The notes under the pieces were generated by a model. That model was not told the DNA's origin and made no database searches. It saw nothing but the letters and a program-made list of their open reading frames with translations. A stretch of DNA of 64,000 bases from Knufia peltigerae (lineage: Eukaryota; Ascomycota; Eurotiomycetes; Chaetothyriales; Trichomeriaceae), in assembly GCA_030247855.1 (NCBI GenBank), contig JAPDRN010000132.1, positions 1 through 64,000 on the forward strand. Direction: 5' to 3'. The stretch's first letter is position 1. Every line of letters begins with the position of its first letter. Shown one piece after another: positions 23,187-34,321 of the stretch. The translations under genes and the position numbers were made by a program.

Positions 23187-23634
23187 TTTGCCCAAGACGA
23201 AAGAAACCTCGACCCAGCGAAACGGCAACACGAGCGATGATTACATCCCCTCATATGACATGTATCGGCGTCACGAAGTTTATGTTTCTCTATCATCATA
23301 AAAAGGACGGTGACGGCGGGTTTCAATCTTTCACCTTTTAGCGCTGATAGCGCTGGATTGCCACAAACTCTGATGGTTTAAAATGATTGGCGGCCAGGTC
23401 GTTTGAAAAGTCCACAGTCACGAAAATGGAAGGAATGTCAAATTGCTGAAGATCATATTGTCCGTACACCAGTATCGCTACAGGACTGTTGTTGATCTCC
23501 GCAGAAATTGATTGAATGCGGCCGGGGTTGGAGGAAATGGGTTACTTTAGAGCCATACATCACGATCAATATGCTCCCGGTTTCAGTTCTACGTTCGAAA
23601 AACAGAAATGGTCCCGTCATCTGGACAACGGTCA
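23187..23634. other. Convergent intergenic region
   Basis: This lies between the ornithine aminotransferase 3' end and the stop codon of a small minus-strand hypothetical gene. Nothing further is visible. Confidence 0.5.
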
Positions 23635-24153
23635 TCAACGTGTTGCATTTTCCCTCTTCCTCGTCGGCTTTTCAAGCATGTACCCAATGTTCTTGAGATC
23701 TTCCGCACTGGCTTTGACTCGGTCTGGTGAAACTTGGTAGTGATCCGGCCTCTGCCCATCATGGGAATTTGGTGCGTCCATACCACGAGACCGATTCTTT
23801 TGATGCTTTTTGGTTTCTGTAGCCCAGCTCACTGTCTCACTGATGCCGTATCCAAAATCCGTTGAGCAACGAGTTTTTGGGTCCTTCGCATGCTTGGGAG
23901 TTGTCGATTCCAGACTCTCCAACCGCTCATCTTCAATCTCCCGCAAAACATTCCAAGGTTGTTGCTTTCTGTTCTCGTTCAACCACTTGTCGAAAGCGAA
24001 TGTCGAGCAGGGGCCATGGTAATGGTGGTGGTGACCAGATCCACGGGCGTCTTTGATACTCATGCCGTGTGTGGCATGCTTTCCCGTTTGAAGACTATCT
24101 TGCAGTTGCGATTGGCTTTCCTCCATTCTATCCTCCTGCTTCAACATCGACAT
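23635..24153 (-). CDS. Hypothetical protein, 172 residues
   Basis: This is an intronless frame with an ATG start. The product is hydrophilic, with a His-rich patch GHHHHYHGPCSTFAFDKW at about 40-57, charged segments and no membrane span or signal peptide. I do not recognise a family. Support is limited to an open frame of moderate length with plausible composition in an otherwise empty 1.7-kb gap, placed divergently to the C2H2 gene. It could be a real small fungal protein or a chance frame. Confidence 0.4.
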   Translation of the reverse strand: MSMLKQEDRMEESQSQLQDSLQTGKHATHGMSIKDARGSGHHHHYHGPCSTFAFDKWLNENRKQQPWNVLREIEDERLESLESTTPKHAKDPKTRCSTDFGYGISETVSWATETKKHQKNRSRGMDAPNSHDGQRPDHYQVSPDRVKASAEDLKNIGYMLEKPTRKRENATR

Positions 24154-24907
24154 ATCTATTTCTATCTTTTCCTTTTCCTCGGGAGAGAGTGAGAGGGATT
24201 TGTGTGCGAATGCAACTCAAGAAGAAATTTGGTATCTTTCTCATCTTACCTGTTTTCTCCCGATCTTTATACTTCTGTTGAGGACCGGCAAGCTCACTCC
24301 TCGACCCCAGGCAGTACAGTGCAGTGACGTTTTCCACTGGTACATATATGCGGCCTCACTGACTTCTTTAAGCTATGTTTCTGCTACATTCACAATTGAG
24401 AGGTTGACAATGTCGGCCCCCCATGTGTGAGCAAGATTAATCTCGATTTCTAGAACGACAGGGGTACGTCTGTCGGGCCCGATCAATTAGCTGGCAGCTT
24501 GCAAGGGGTCGATCAACCTCAGCCTGATCCTGGGCGTGCACCTCAAGCCAAGCGAGCATGCCAGACCGCTACTAGTAGCAACGAAGGTATTGCCTACATA
24601 TGCAGCATCCCATTTGGGGCCACCAATAAAGAGCAGGCTGTTCTGATTAGTGTGTAGCCAGCGGAACCGCAAGTTATCACATATCTACCGCCTTGACCAG
24701 GTGTTCTTGGAGCAAAACTGCCCAATTTTTGCACAACGCTCTTCCGGCCCTGGGAGATGAGCTTGCGCATTTGCAACCTTTCCAGTGAGGTGCACTTCGG
24801 ACTGAGTGCCTCCTGCAAGATGGTAAGTCTGCTCTTTCTACGCGTATATCACTGGAATTCTTTACCTTTCCCCTCGAGGTGAAACGATTCACTCCCGTTT
24901 GAGCATC
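24154..24907. other. Intergenic region upstream of the C2H2 gene
   Basis: No supported gene; short frames on both strands lack protein character. It should contain promoters for the C2H2 gene and possibly the small hypothetical. Confidence 0.5.
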
Positions 24908-25818
24908 ATGCCTTTGCAAGATTTCCAGAACCGCCAACGACCGTCCGCCTCTTATGGCTTTAATTCCCTGCCTGATTTCTACTTGTTCCAACCGGCTTCC
25001 GACCCACTGGCGGAGATGGGTACTGACAAGCGATACAGCCACAGACTCGGGCTATGTGGTTTCAGGCAAGTGTCTCAAGAAACCACTGGCAATTCTCTCC
25101 TCCCGCCTATTTTCTGTACTCTCTGTTGCAGCAAACCAAGTCTTAGCTATGAATGTCAATCTAGGTCATGCACGGGCGACAGCCGTTATAAGGACTACGA
25201 ACGCTCAGCAGATCTTCAAAGGGAACAGACAACAGCTGCTATTGCTGACCAAGAGTCCGATCACGACACTGCATGGGACGTCCAACATCTTCACGCCTGC
25301 GTGGAAATCCTTCCCGATTTTCTGCAGAACGTCACCGCCGCTGTGGGCCACGAGCAGTTCGATAAATGGTCCAGCGCACCTACACCAAGCCCAATCGTGA
25401 CAGACGACTTGACACTCGAGCAAATGTTCGACCTCCTGGACTCGTCTCTGCCCTTGCCAATAGCTCCTTTGTCTCAGGTTGTCAAATGCCCGTCCTGCGA
25501 TTACCAGTGCGCTTCGGAGGGGCCTTCGTTCAAGTGAGTGGGAGATCCATTCGCATGACATGGCTGAAGGATTAATACTCTCTCAGAAGGCACCTGGCCA
25601 AACACAAACAGTACAGATGTGAAATTGATGGCTGTGGAAAGTCTATGCAGGATGACAAGCGTACCATCAAGCGTCACGAGCAAACGGTGCATAGAGACTT
25701 GTTCCCAGACGTACAAGCGTTCTTGTGTGAATGCGGGAAGTCATATTCTCGCAAAGACCATCTCAGGAGGCATCAAAGAAAATGTTCGCAGGATGGGACA
25801 ATGTCGGCTACAAATTGA
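24908..25818 (+). CDS. C2H2 zinc-finger protein (putative transcription factor)
   Basis: Two exons, 24908-25533 and 25587-25818, give 285 residues. The N-terminal 190 residues are not recognisable. The C-terminal 90 hold three zinc fingers: a first CPSC...H...H unit whose middle is cut by the intron (SFK-RHLAKHK), a second of form CEIDGC...H...H, and a third CECGKSYSRKDHLRRHQRKC ending C2HC. SRKDHLRRH is a typical DNA-contact helix. The intron is placed so that AA joins A to make Lys, keeping the finger in frame. The first in-frame ATG is at 24908. The next gene, 424 bases on in the same direction, is an MFS transporter, which might be a target; that is inference only. Confidence 0.8.
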
Positions 25819-26241
25819 GACTTCATTTTGGTTGGATGGAGTATGAAGTAGAGGAGGAAGGTTAGACTTATACTGCGCATACCGGACCGGATACAGGACT
25901 GTCTGTTGGATACATATATGCACTTGGAGGTGTGGACCATACAGTGCCAACTATGATGTTCCAAGTATTTCTGAAGCATGCCACAGCATGACTCCGGGGC
26001 AAGTGACGTACCAGTGGCTAGCGATTGGACCAATAGAAATTGCCGGTGGCAGTGCCTGACGTTGATTTTCAAACCCTCGAAATAGTGATTTTTGGATCGC
26101 TCCGGGGAGTACAGGTCCGAGTACGGGCCGTTACCGGCCACCACAGCTCAAGCATAAAGGAGCAGTGGGGTCAGGGGACAGAATAGTGTTCCATGGAGCA
26201 ACCCATAGACCAAATGAAAGTTCATACACACATGGAATAGA
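25819..26241. other. Intergenic region C2H2 gene - MFS gene
   Basis: A 423-base tandem spacer that should hold the MFS gene promoter. No coding or repeat signal is seen. Confidence 0.5.
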
Positions 26242-28098
26242 ATGACAGACTCCAAAAAAGGTGTTGAAGAAGCCGAAGTCCGGGTTGGTGGTGATGATGG
26301 CGATGGCGAGGCCATTATGTCTTTGGTGGCTCAACAGCATGGTATCTTTGGGCCTGAAGGGATGAATCACGGAGACATCAACCTCACTACAGTTAGTAAG
26401 GGTTCCAACATCGAAAAGACTGACGAGATTGTTCTCGATGAAAGTCGAAATCAACATCAAGATGCCGCAACAATAAAAAGAAAACCTACAGAGGAGGCAA
26501 ATGAGATTACCATAGTCTCGAACCAACAACCCGAGAGTACTGGCCCTATAACGGATGTGAACACAAACACAAACAAAAATGAAAACAACAAGGATGGCAC
26601 CACCATCGACGACAGCAACATGGTCAGCCATGACAAACCATACTCTGTCTTCACCCGACGTCAAAAGATTGGTATAGTGTTTGGGGCGACCATGGGTGGG
26701 TTGTTTTCACCTTTCACCACAAACATTTATTTCCCTGCCTTGACCACCATCGCCACCGATCTGGACGTCAGTATCAGCAAGATCAACCTGACCATCACGA
26801 CTTATATGATCTTTCAAGCCGTGGCTCCTGCCTTCATTTCCGGCATCACCGACGTTCATGGTCGTCGACCGACTTATGTCATTGGGATGGTAGTGTACAT
26901 GGGTGCCAACCTCGGGTTGGCCTTGAACCATTCTTATGCCGGTCTTTTGGTGCTTCGAATGTTACAATCGACAGGATCAAGTGGTATGGTGACTCTTGCT
27001 CAAGCAATCATAGCAGATGTAATCACGAGCGCCGAGAGAGGAAGTTACATCTCCATCACCAGCATCACCGGTATCGTCGGACCAAGTGTGGCTCCCGTCG
27101 CAGGTGGTTTGTTGGCTCAACATCTCGGTTGGCACAGTATTTTTTGGTTCTTGTTCATCGTGGGTGGTGTGTACATCATCCCGTTACTGATATGGTTCCC
27201 AGAGACCTCCCGAAAAATCGTCGGTGATGGATCGATACAACCTCCCAAATTGAACATGTCGTTGGCTGATGTTTTGAAACAAGATCGGAACGACAACGAC
27301 AACAAGAGCGAGGTCGACACGACACCGTCGGTCGGGAAGAGCAAAAGCAAGACAAAAAACTTCACATGGCCAAACCCCAAAAGTACATTGGCCGTTTTCG
27401 GCGATTTCGAAAACACAATCATCTTGTCGGTCGTCGGGATAATTTATGCGGCCTTTTATGCGGTGTCGGCGACCTTGAGCACACAGTTCCACGAAATCTA
27501 CGGTCTCGACAGTAGCTCGCAGGGGTTGTTGTTCTTGACCATCGCCGGCGGCAGCATCCTTTCGTCCTTGACCAACAGCGTCGCTCTGGACAGGAATTTC
27601 CGCCGTCACGCGGTCCTTCAAAACGTCGACCCGGACCGAAGGAAACAAATCGACATGAGGGGGTTCCCGATCGAAAGGGCCAGGTTGGAAATCGGTTTAC
27701 CCTTTTTCGTGGTTGGAGCCTTGACCGTCGTCGTCTACGGTTGGATGTTGCATTTCAGGGTCCACATGGCAGGTCCGATCGTGATGCTGATCCTGTTCGG
27801 GTACACCAACCTGGCAGGGTTCAACACCCTGAGTGTCTTGTTGATAGACCTGAACCGGTCGAGAGCGGCAGCCGCAAGCGCCGCCGCGAATCTGATAAGG
27901 GCGTCATTGGGCGCAGGGATGACGGCCGTGGTGAATCCAATGATCGAAGGCATGGGTACCGGTTGGTGTTATACCTTCACCGGACTCGTCCAGCTGTTGT
28001 TTTTACCATTGTTGTGGTTGTGCATGGAAAACGGGGTGGAATGGAGACGGAAACAAGAACAAACGCAAACACGGACATCAGGGGGACGACGACACTGA
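26242..28098 (+). CDS. MFS drug:H+ antiporter (DHA1-type) transporter
   Basis: A single exon encodes 618 residues. About 135 hydrophilic, Asn/Thr-rich residues precede the first membrane span (around KIGIVFGATMGGLFSPF). NIYFPALTTIATDLDVS and the loop motif GITDVHGRRPTY (motif A) are typical of the 12-span DHA1 family that includes yeast Qdr/Dtr/Aqr proteins. Further spans carry GIVGPSVAPVAGGLLAQHLGW (motif C-like) and IIPLLIWFPETSR. A charged central loop (about 330-385) splits the protein into two six-span halves. The role is probably proton-driven export of small compounds or a spermidine-like substrate at the plasma membrane; the substrate is unknown. Third-position G in runs such as TTG and GTC-rich codons in the second half differ mildly from the neighbours. 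Confidence 0.88.
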   Translation: MTDSKKGVEEAEVRVGGDDGDGEAIMSLVAQQHGIFGPEGMNHGDINLTTVSKGSNIEKTDEIVLDESRNQHQDAATIKRKPTEEANEITIVSNQQPESTGPITDVNTNTNKNENNKDGTTIDDSNMVSHDKPYSVFTRRQKIGIVFGATMGGLFSPFTTNIYFPALTTIATDLDVSISKINLTITTYMIFQAVAPAFISGITDVHGRRPTYVIGMVVYMGANLGLALNHSYAGLLVLRMLQSTGSSGMVTLAQAIIADVITSAERGSYISITSITGIVGPSVAPVAGGLLAQHLGWHSIFWFLFIVGGVYIIPLLIWFPETSRKIVGDGSIQPPKLNMSLADVLKQDRNDNDNKSEVDTTPSVGKSKSKTKNFTWPNPKSTLAVFGDFENTIILSVVGIIYAAFYAVSATLSTQFHEIYGLDSSSQGLLFLTIAGGSILSSLTNSVALDRNFRRHAVLQNVDPDRRKQIDMRGFPIERARLEIGLPFFVVGALTVVVYGWMLHFRVHMAGPIVMLILFGYTNLAGFNTLSVLLIDLNRSRAAAASAAANLIRASLGAGMTAVVNPMIEGMGTGWCYTFTGLVQLLFLPLLWLCMENGVEWRRKQEQTQTRTSGGRRH

Positions 28099-28552
28099 CT
28101 GACGGAAAAGGTGGCAGGTGAATGCGTATACAACCGTATTGGATGTGTCACTCTGTTCACCTCAAAAAAATCAATACGTCCTCGTGTTATCAGGTAGTTA
28201 AATATGTCACGTCGTGGTGACAATGGATGCTGAGTGATGTTCTAGAAAACTGATGAATATTTATATCCATTGAAATATGTGGAGACGGTGACACTTTACA
28301 GGAACTTGATTGCTCAGTACGTTGGTGAGACGACTCTGCAACATACCTACGTACAAACAAGTATCTTGTTTCGTTCGCGTCAAGACAAGTATTGAACTGT
28401 ACCCTCTGTACTCGTAGATAGTTGATCTTCATCCGAAAATTTAAATGAATGCTATACTTTATATCATTAAACAACCCAAAAGCAGCACCATCCGCTATGC
28501 AAAACTTCCGCCATCAACTTTCGAACCCTCCTTGACACGTCTCGTCCAGTCT
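28099..28552. other. Convergent intergenic region
   Basis: A 454-base AT-leaning spacer between the 3' ends of the MFS gene (+) and the WW/PhoD-like gene (-). Nothing recognisable. Confidence 0.5.
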
Positions 28553-31500
28553 CTATCTTCCAAACTCAAGACTAGGTACCACAACCGGTCCATACTTGAC
28601 CACGTTTCCATATGCTCCCTCTCCTTGGACGAGAAAGTCCGTGGCAAGACTCAACCTGCCACCACCCCGATGCATTCCCGTACTGCCAAAGGTGCCATTG
28701 ACGATTTCCGGATCGTAGACGACGATGGCAACGTAGTTCCTGCGAGCCATGAGCTTGCGGTTGTTCACACCCTGACCCGTCACGTCGTGCGTAAAGATCT
28801 CCATCATGTCCTCCTTCGTGTCTGTGGGTTGCGAAGGAGTCGACCGTTGGCCGTTCGGAGGAATGTAGAGTGGTTTGTTGTTGTTCAGTAGTTTCATGAC
28901 ATAGCCGGGCGGCGGCGTGTTGACGACCGACGACGAGATCAGTTGGTACATGGTCTTGTGGTCGGACGGATGTGACGGATCGTGTACCAATCCAGCTCCA
29001 CACGTGTTGACGGCGCCCGAGATAAATGTCATACGGATGGAACGCTGATGGGATATACCTTGGAGAGTACGAATGAGGTAGGTCCGCTCAAGATCCTATA
29101 TCACTGAAGTGTCAGTCACGTCTTTCGAACAGCAACAAAGTGTATACAACATACCTTTGACTCGTGCGTCCACTGGTCCTTGAGTTCATCAAGTACGTCG
29201 ATATCTCCAAAAGGGTTCAAGATGCCACCCATGAGTCCAGATTTGCCAACAGCACGCTTGACCGAATCAAATCCCGAACCGACCGCGCCTTTGGCCCCAA
29301 CTACACCCGCGACGGAACTGGTGACTTTGCCAAGGACATTGTATGCTCCAGTTACGGCCTTCTTTCCCGTGGCCATGGTGTGGGCGATTTGCTCGGCCGC
29401 ATCTAATCGAGGATAAATCAACGGCACCGGGATCATGAGCATACAATGCTGTATCGTCTGTGGGAGTAGCGCAATCTTGGGAAACAGTCCTTGGTACGTT
29501 GGTCCAGCCATGACTTGATGAGGGTTGCGTTCGCTTCTGGTATCTGGACCCACCACGGCGACAGCAGGTCCCAGGAATTTCACAAAATGCCAGCCAGTGC
29601 CGGTGATGGTGAACAAATCGCGATCGTCTGATACATTGCGCAAGAGCTCGAGAGTCGTGTGGTGCTGGAACAGCAGGTACATTTCAATACCTATTCGTCC
29701 AATGTTCTTGAACATATTGCTGAATTGCATATATTCAGGATAAGATCCGAACCCGTCAAATCTTCACTCCTGTTAGCATAGTGTTCCCACCCGGGATTCT
29801 TTGACTTACATATCATGATCATCAAGTGTGAGAACATGCGGGATCTGGGCAAAAGCTTCTCGCAGGTAAGGTTGGTCGAAGTGACTGGTGTAATAATGAA
29901 AATATGCATGTGTCACATCCTCCTCATGTGCAGCTGTCCACACTGCATTCTTCCTGTTCTCCTTGCCACTCGTCGCCAACCATTGTTTCAGCGACGCAAT
30001 CTCCTTCCACATTCGGTCAGCGTAAATCTGACTCCCGAGCCCCAGCTGGCAGTGAAAACCACCGCACTCGGCATGCTTCTGCATGATATCCTTCCACATG
30101 AAGCCGACACCACCTAGCCGCGCACGCTCGTTGGCGCTGACATTAAGAGTAAAGTCGTTGCCCGACGTTGCGATGAAACGCCAATTTGTCTCGTGTTTGC
30201 CAGCGACCAAGAATTCATAACGTGTACAACCAAGGTGGGAAGTGATTGCATACGTCCACTTTGCCGGTCCGGATTCGTCCATCTGGAGATCAATCTCATA
30301 CTTGTAGAATGTCCATCGTTGGTGCTGCGAGATATTGGCGGCTTTGAGCTGTCGTGGATTCGGAGACAGGTCAAGACTTTGGTGGATGTGGATCGTAGGT
30401 GGTTGGGGAGCGTCAGTCACAAGTAATATCGAGCCGTACCATATCCCCCGTTCTATGTCCATGTTGGTATATCGCAGATACGGACCAAAGTAGACACCAT
30501 TTGTGGCCACGACTTTGTATATGTCGATGCCGCTGGTCGGAGGTGGACCCGTGAATGATGCCGGATTCGACAAACTCATGACGCTTTGCTGATCGTAGCC
30601 TGGTGTCACCGGTAGACCAGGTGACGCAAGTGGTTTCTGACTGAAAGAAAGGCCCGGGGAAGCGAGAGGATTTTGGTACACACTACCTACGGGCGATAGA
30701 GGAGTCTCATGTAGGTTCAGTGGGGTCGGCCCTTTCGGAAACTCCCACTGAGTGGCCTGTGTGGGCAAGTGTATATAGTAATACTGTCCAGAATTTGGGT
30801 CGAGATGCGCGATCCAACCTTCTGGAAGTGGTGGAGGAGATGCTGGGGGGATTTGCGCCGGCATTTGCTGCGTTGGCTGCTGGGTCTGTTGGGCTTGACC
30901 ATTAACGGCGGCCATGGAAGCAGGACTGTGATTGTTTTGTCTTGGGTCATTGGCAAAGGCTGGATGATCCTGCTGATTCGGGACTTGTGCACCTGGTGCA
31001 GTATTCGTCTGGGCGACCGGCACAGGAGCTGGGGTACCCGTGGCTGGTACTCCTGCTCCGACCACACTTTGTCGTTGCTTCTCAGCCGGTCGGCGGCCAT
31101 TCGGCCCGGAAACTTGAGAATAAGCTGGTGGTGGTTCCTCATGAGGCTGGAGCCTTGATATCTCATTTTCTACAGGATGCGGTGCGCGGTTCGGAGAGGA
31201 GACTGTGGGTTGAACCACTGGAGCAGCTGCGGCGGTTGGTGGAGATGACTGCACAATTCCCATGCCTTGATACACTGTAGGCGGCGGATGCGGACTGCTA
31301 CCAGGGGCTTCTGTCGGTGTCCACGGGCGTCTAGGTTGGTCACTACTTTGTTGTTGAGCAGGCGCACCATATTGAGCTGCTCTCTGCTGTGCAGCCAAAC
31401 TCTGTGCTTGTAGACTATTCAGAGTAGCCGCGCCAGCGATGCCAGACGCCGCATATCGAGCCTCGATGTCGGTCTGTGGACGTGCAGCAGGCCCAACGAT

Positions 31501-32181
31501 AGGCGTTTCCGGCGGCGGAGGGGATCCGCGTTGAGCTCTCGTTGTCGAGGTTGAGGCAGTCGAGCTGATGCGATTGATAGACTCTGGGTCTCTGATTTTC
31601 AGCCTGCTCAACGCATCAGCTGCCGAGGATGTAGACGGAGGAGGCCAGTATTGTTGGCCGCTCTGATTCTGGGAGCCAGGCAGCGGCGCAGTAGCAGGAC
31701 CATCTCCACGTTGTGGTGGACGCTGGAACAAGCCCTCCTTGTCTGGCGCATCTGGACCCGGTGACTCGGGCAAAGGCTTGGGCATCGTCCCCCGACGCTC
31801 AGCTAATGTCTGTCCACCTCCTGACGTTCTTCTCTGACCAGGCTTTCGTGAGCCAGTTTGCTCTGGCGATGTCACTCTTCTCACATCAGGGTAAGGATAT
31901 GGATTCGATGCGGGGTTGCCATTAGTACGTGAGGACTGAGCCTGCTGTCGAGATCGTTCGTCAGGGTAGGGTAACGATGGCATAGGGTAGACTTTCGTGG
32001 ACTGCGAGGGTTGCTGAGGCGCAGGACTCTGCTTGCCAGCAGCCGAGGATACGCTGGACGATGCACTCGCGGTTCTCTTATTGATGCGCAGCGGCTCAAC
32101 GATGGTGGGCGAGTCTCGATCGGAGGGACGATTGAGAAACATCTCGCCCTCCGGCCTACCCTGGTGCCCAGGTACGCTCAT
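28553..32181 (-). CDS. WW-domain and PhoD-like phosphatase protein
   Basis: Three exons, 32181-29810, 29761-29155 and 29095-28553, give 1173 residues. The first 450 residues are disordered and Pro/Gln/Ser-rich. A WW domain follows (about 448-480): LPEGWIAHLDPNSGQYYYIH and then TQWEFP, which should bind proline-rich partners. From about 540 to the end is a PhoD-like metallophosphatase domain of the fungal type. VLTLDDHD-IFDGFGSYP, split by the first intron, carries the Asp/His metal ligands, and GDI, YPRLDAAE and VAIVVYDPE lie further on. The acceptor at 29761 was chosen because it rebuilds that motif. The frame stays open upstream of 32181 to about 32343 with a good acceptor there, so an extra 5' exon is possible. 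Confidence 0.85.
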
Positions 32182-33121
32182 GACGCCGGGCGATGCGCCG
32201 TCCTCGAGGGCTGTAGGAAAGAGAATGGGCTGACTCGAGGCCGCAGGTTGTCTCAGGCTGAGGCTGAGGCTGAGGCGGTCGGATGCGGGGTGTGTTTCAA
32301 AGGTTGATTCTGATGGCCGTCGGTCGACCTTGGGTTGCTTCGACTGAGTTAATAATGAGGAGGAATCGAAGGCCTGCCGGAAGACCAGCCAGCCGGACGA
32401 AATAAGCGCAGAGGTTTATAGTAAATGAGGTAGGTCAAAGAAAGGCCTAGGATAGCATACCGAGATGAATTACCTAGATGGTGATCCTGGAATCTGAATT
32501 TCTCAGTGTCTCTATCTGCCCTTTTGCCTGAAGCCGGATGAAAGCAGGCAGGCTGGGAACTTACGCCTTATCCCCTGATCATGGATGAGTACTGGCCGAG
32601 TCTCTCGTACCTCTTTTGTCCATTCGCAAGTCGAGGATTGTAGCCGCCGGACCAAGCGCTGAACACCAACATGATGCCCCACGTTTTCGGGCGTCAATGG
32701 TCTTGGGCCGCGTCTTTATCCCATTGATTGGCCCTGTGTATCATCCACTTGCCGTGACACCTGGAGGGAAGACGCCAGCATCCGGGGCGGTTCGACGAAT
32801 GGTGCGCTAAAAGGTGCATTGACCAGCGATATCTCTGTGGACTCTATGACGATCAGGTACGAGTTACGAAGACATCCTCTCTTTGAGGTTTGATGCACAG
32901 TAATGCGAGGGATAATACTAAAAGTGGAAGTTTGATGCGAACGAAACATGACAGACGAAAAGCTGCTAACTACCTCAAAGTACCTGGACCTGCATATCAC
33001 TATAACCAATGCCGTGGGAACTATTCTCGTGCCAACAGACTGCCGTCGATACCATATGTCCCAAACCCTAATCCATAAAGTCGATCTCTACGAAAGAAGA
33101 AGAACCAAATTCTCACCGCAG
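32182..33121. other. Intergenic region upstream of the WW/PhoD-like gene
   Basis: Its left part (32182-32343) is open in the frame of the WW/PhoD-like gene but has no ATG. The right part is the 3' flank of the GPI-protein gene. No separate gene is seen. Confidence 0.5.
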
Positions 33122-34321
33122 CTACAAAGTCCAAGCTAGGCATGCCACAACAGCGCCCAAAACCCCATAAAGTGCCAAAGCAGTCGTTTGGGCAGCTCCT
33201 CCTGTGAATGTTGGTACTGGAGGACTGGAAGGAGTATGTGGCGAGCCAGTGCTGTTGCTTGATGTACCTCCCATTGCAGCATTCGAACTGTTGCCAGAGG
33301 CGGGAGCTGCAGAGTTATTGTCGCTGGCGCCCTCGTCAACCCTAGAGCTGCCAGAACTAGAACCTGCCCCTGAGCCAGCACCTGAGCCAGAGCCAGAGCC
33401 TGATGCCGCACCGGAACCAGTTCCACTGCCGCTGCCCGAACCCGAGCCAGAGCCAGAGCCAGAACCAGAGCCAGAGCCAGAGCCAGAACCTGAGCCAGAG
33501 CCAGAGCCAGAACCTGAGCCAGAGTCAGAACCAGAACCTGAGCCAGAGTCAGAACCAGAACCTGAGCCAGAGTCAGAACCAGAACCTGAGCCAGAGCCAG
33601 AACCAGAACCTGAGCCAGATCCAGAGCCGGTACCACTTCCACTGCCGCTGCCAGATCCTGAACCAGAGCCACTTCCGCCGCCACTGCCGGAGCCGGAGCC
33701 GGATCCTGAGCCTGTACCAGAACCACTTCCAGCTCCAGATCCTGAGCCAGACCCCGAGCCTGACCCGCTATCTCCAGTTGGGCCAACCACTGGAGTAATA
33801 GATGCATAGGCTCCTGTGGCGCAAGGCGTTGTAATTGTGACAGTTGCAGCAGCGCCGTTCGCTCCACAAACACTGCAAACGGTGACAGTCGTAGTGAAGC
33901 CTTCAGGAATGGTAAGTGGGTTTCTTGTTTCGCATGGGCATGCCTCGGTGATGGTGTAAGTGACTGCCTGCATGCCTGTACCAGTGGGATTCGGGTGATG
34001 GTACACAGTAAGGTATTCATGGTAGACACCGACATCGCCGTTGGGGTACGTCGTGGTGAATGCAAGGATCTCGGTACCAATGCCATCGATGACGGGTGGC
34101 GGAGTGATCGTAGGCGGACCTCCGTTGCAGTCGCCGCCGTCAGGACACCAAGTGACTGTGCTAGACATAGTGGTCGTGGTGGTGACAGCGGTAGGGCACA
34201 CGGAGACGGTGAGGGTCGTAACGGCAGTGTCAGCAGGGTCGTTGATCTGGGTCGAAGCCTGCGCGAGGACGCTGGTAGCCCAGAGTGCCACGACGGGCAT
34301 AGCCTTGATCGATCGTGTCAT
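33122..34321 (-). CDS. Ser-Gly-repeat GPI-anchored cell-wall protein
   Basis: A single exon encodes 399 residues. An N-terminal signal peptide (MTRSIKAMPVVALWATSVLAQA) leads into a Thr/Val-rich region with paired cysteines (about 25-180, for example CPDGGDC and CSVCG). Then comes a long Ser-Gly repeat block (about 181-313), a Ser/Asn-rich stretch and a hydrophobic C-terminus (TTALALYGVLGAVVACLAWTL) preceded by small residues, the layout of a GPI-anchor signal. It is probably a cell-wall or surface protein; the repeat block is likely a flexible spacer. The ORF continues upstream, but the ATG at 34321 gives the signal peptide directly. The repeat is encoded by a minisatellite, so length may differ between strains. 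No enzymatic domain is visible. Confidence 0.82.
   Translation of the reverse strand: MTRSIKAMPVVALWATSVLAQASTQINDPADTAVTTLTVSVCPTAVTTTTTMSSTVTWCPDGGDCNGGPPTITPPPVIDGIGTEILAFTTTYPNGDVGVYHEYLTVYHHPNPTGTGMQAVTYTITEACPCETRNPLTIPEGFTTTVTVCSVCGANGAAATVTITTPCATGAYASITPVVGPTGDSGSGSGSGSGSGAGSGSGTGSGSGSGSGSGGGSGSGSGSGSGSGSGTGSGSGSGSGSGSGSGSGSDSGSGSGSDSGSGSGSDSGSGSGSGSGSGSGSGSGSGSGSGSGSGSGSGSGTGSGAASGSGSGSGAGSGAGSSSGSSRVDEGASDNNSAAPASGNSSNAAMGGTSSNSTGSPHTPSSPPVPTFTGGAAQTTALALYGVLGAVVACLAWTL
33425..33630. repeat. GAGCCA-type minisatellite coding Ser-Gly repeats
   Basis: Imperfect tandem copies of a 6-base unit (GAGCCA with AACC/TGAGCC variants) lie in frame inside the GPI-protein gene. Three perfect 24-base copies sit at 33515-33538, 33539-33562 and 33563-33586. 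Weaker copies extend over about 33380-33780. Confidence 0.92.

Noticed and set aside
33204..33809. Long Glu-Pro-rich plus-strand frame
   Set aside because: It is the complement of the Ser-Gly repeat in the GPI-protein gene and has no signal or start context of its own.
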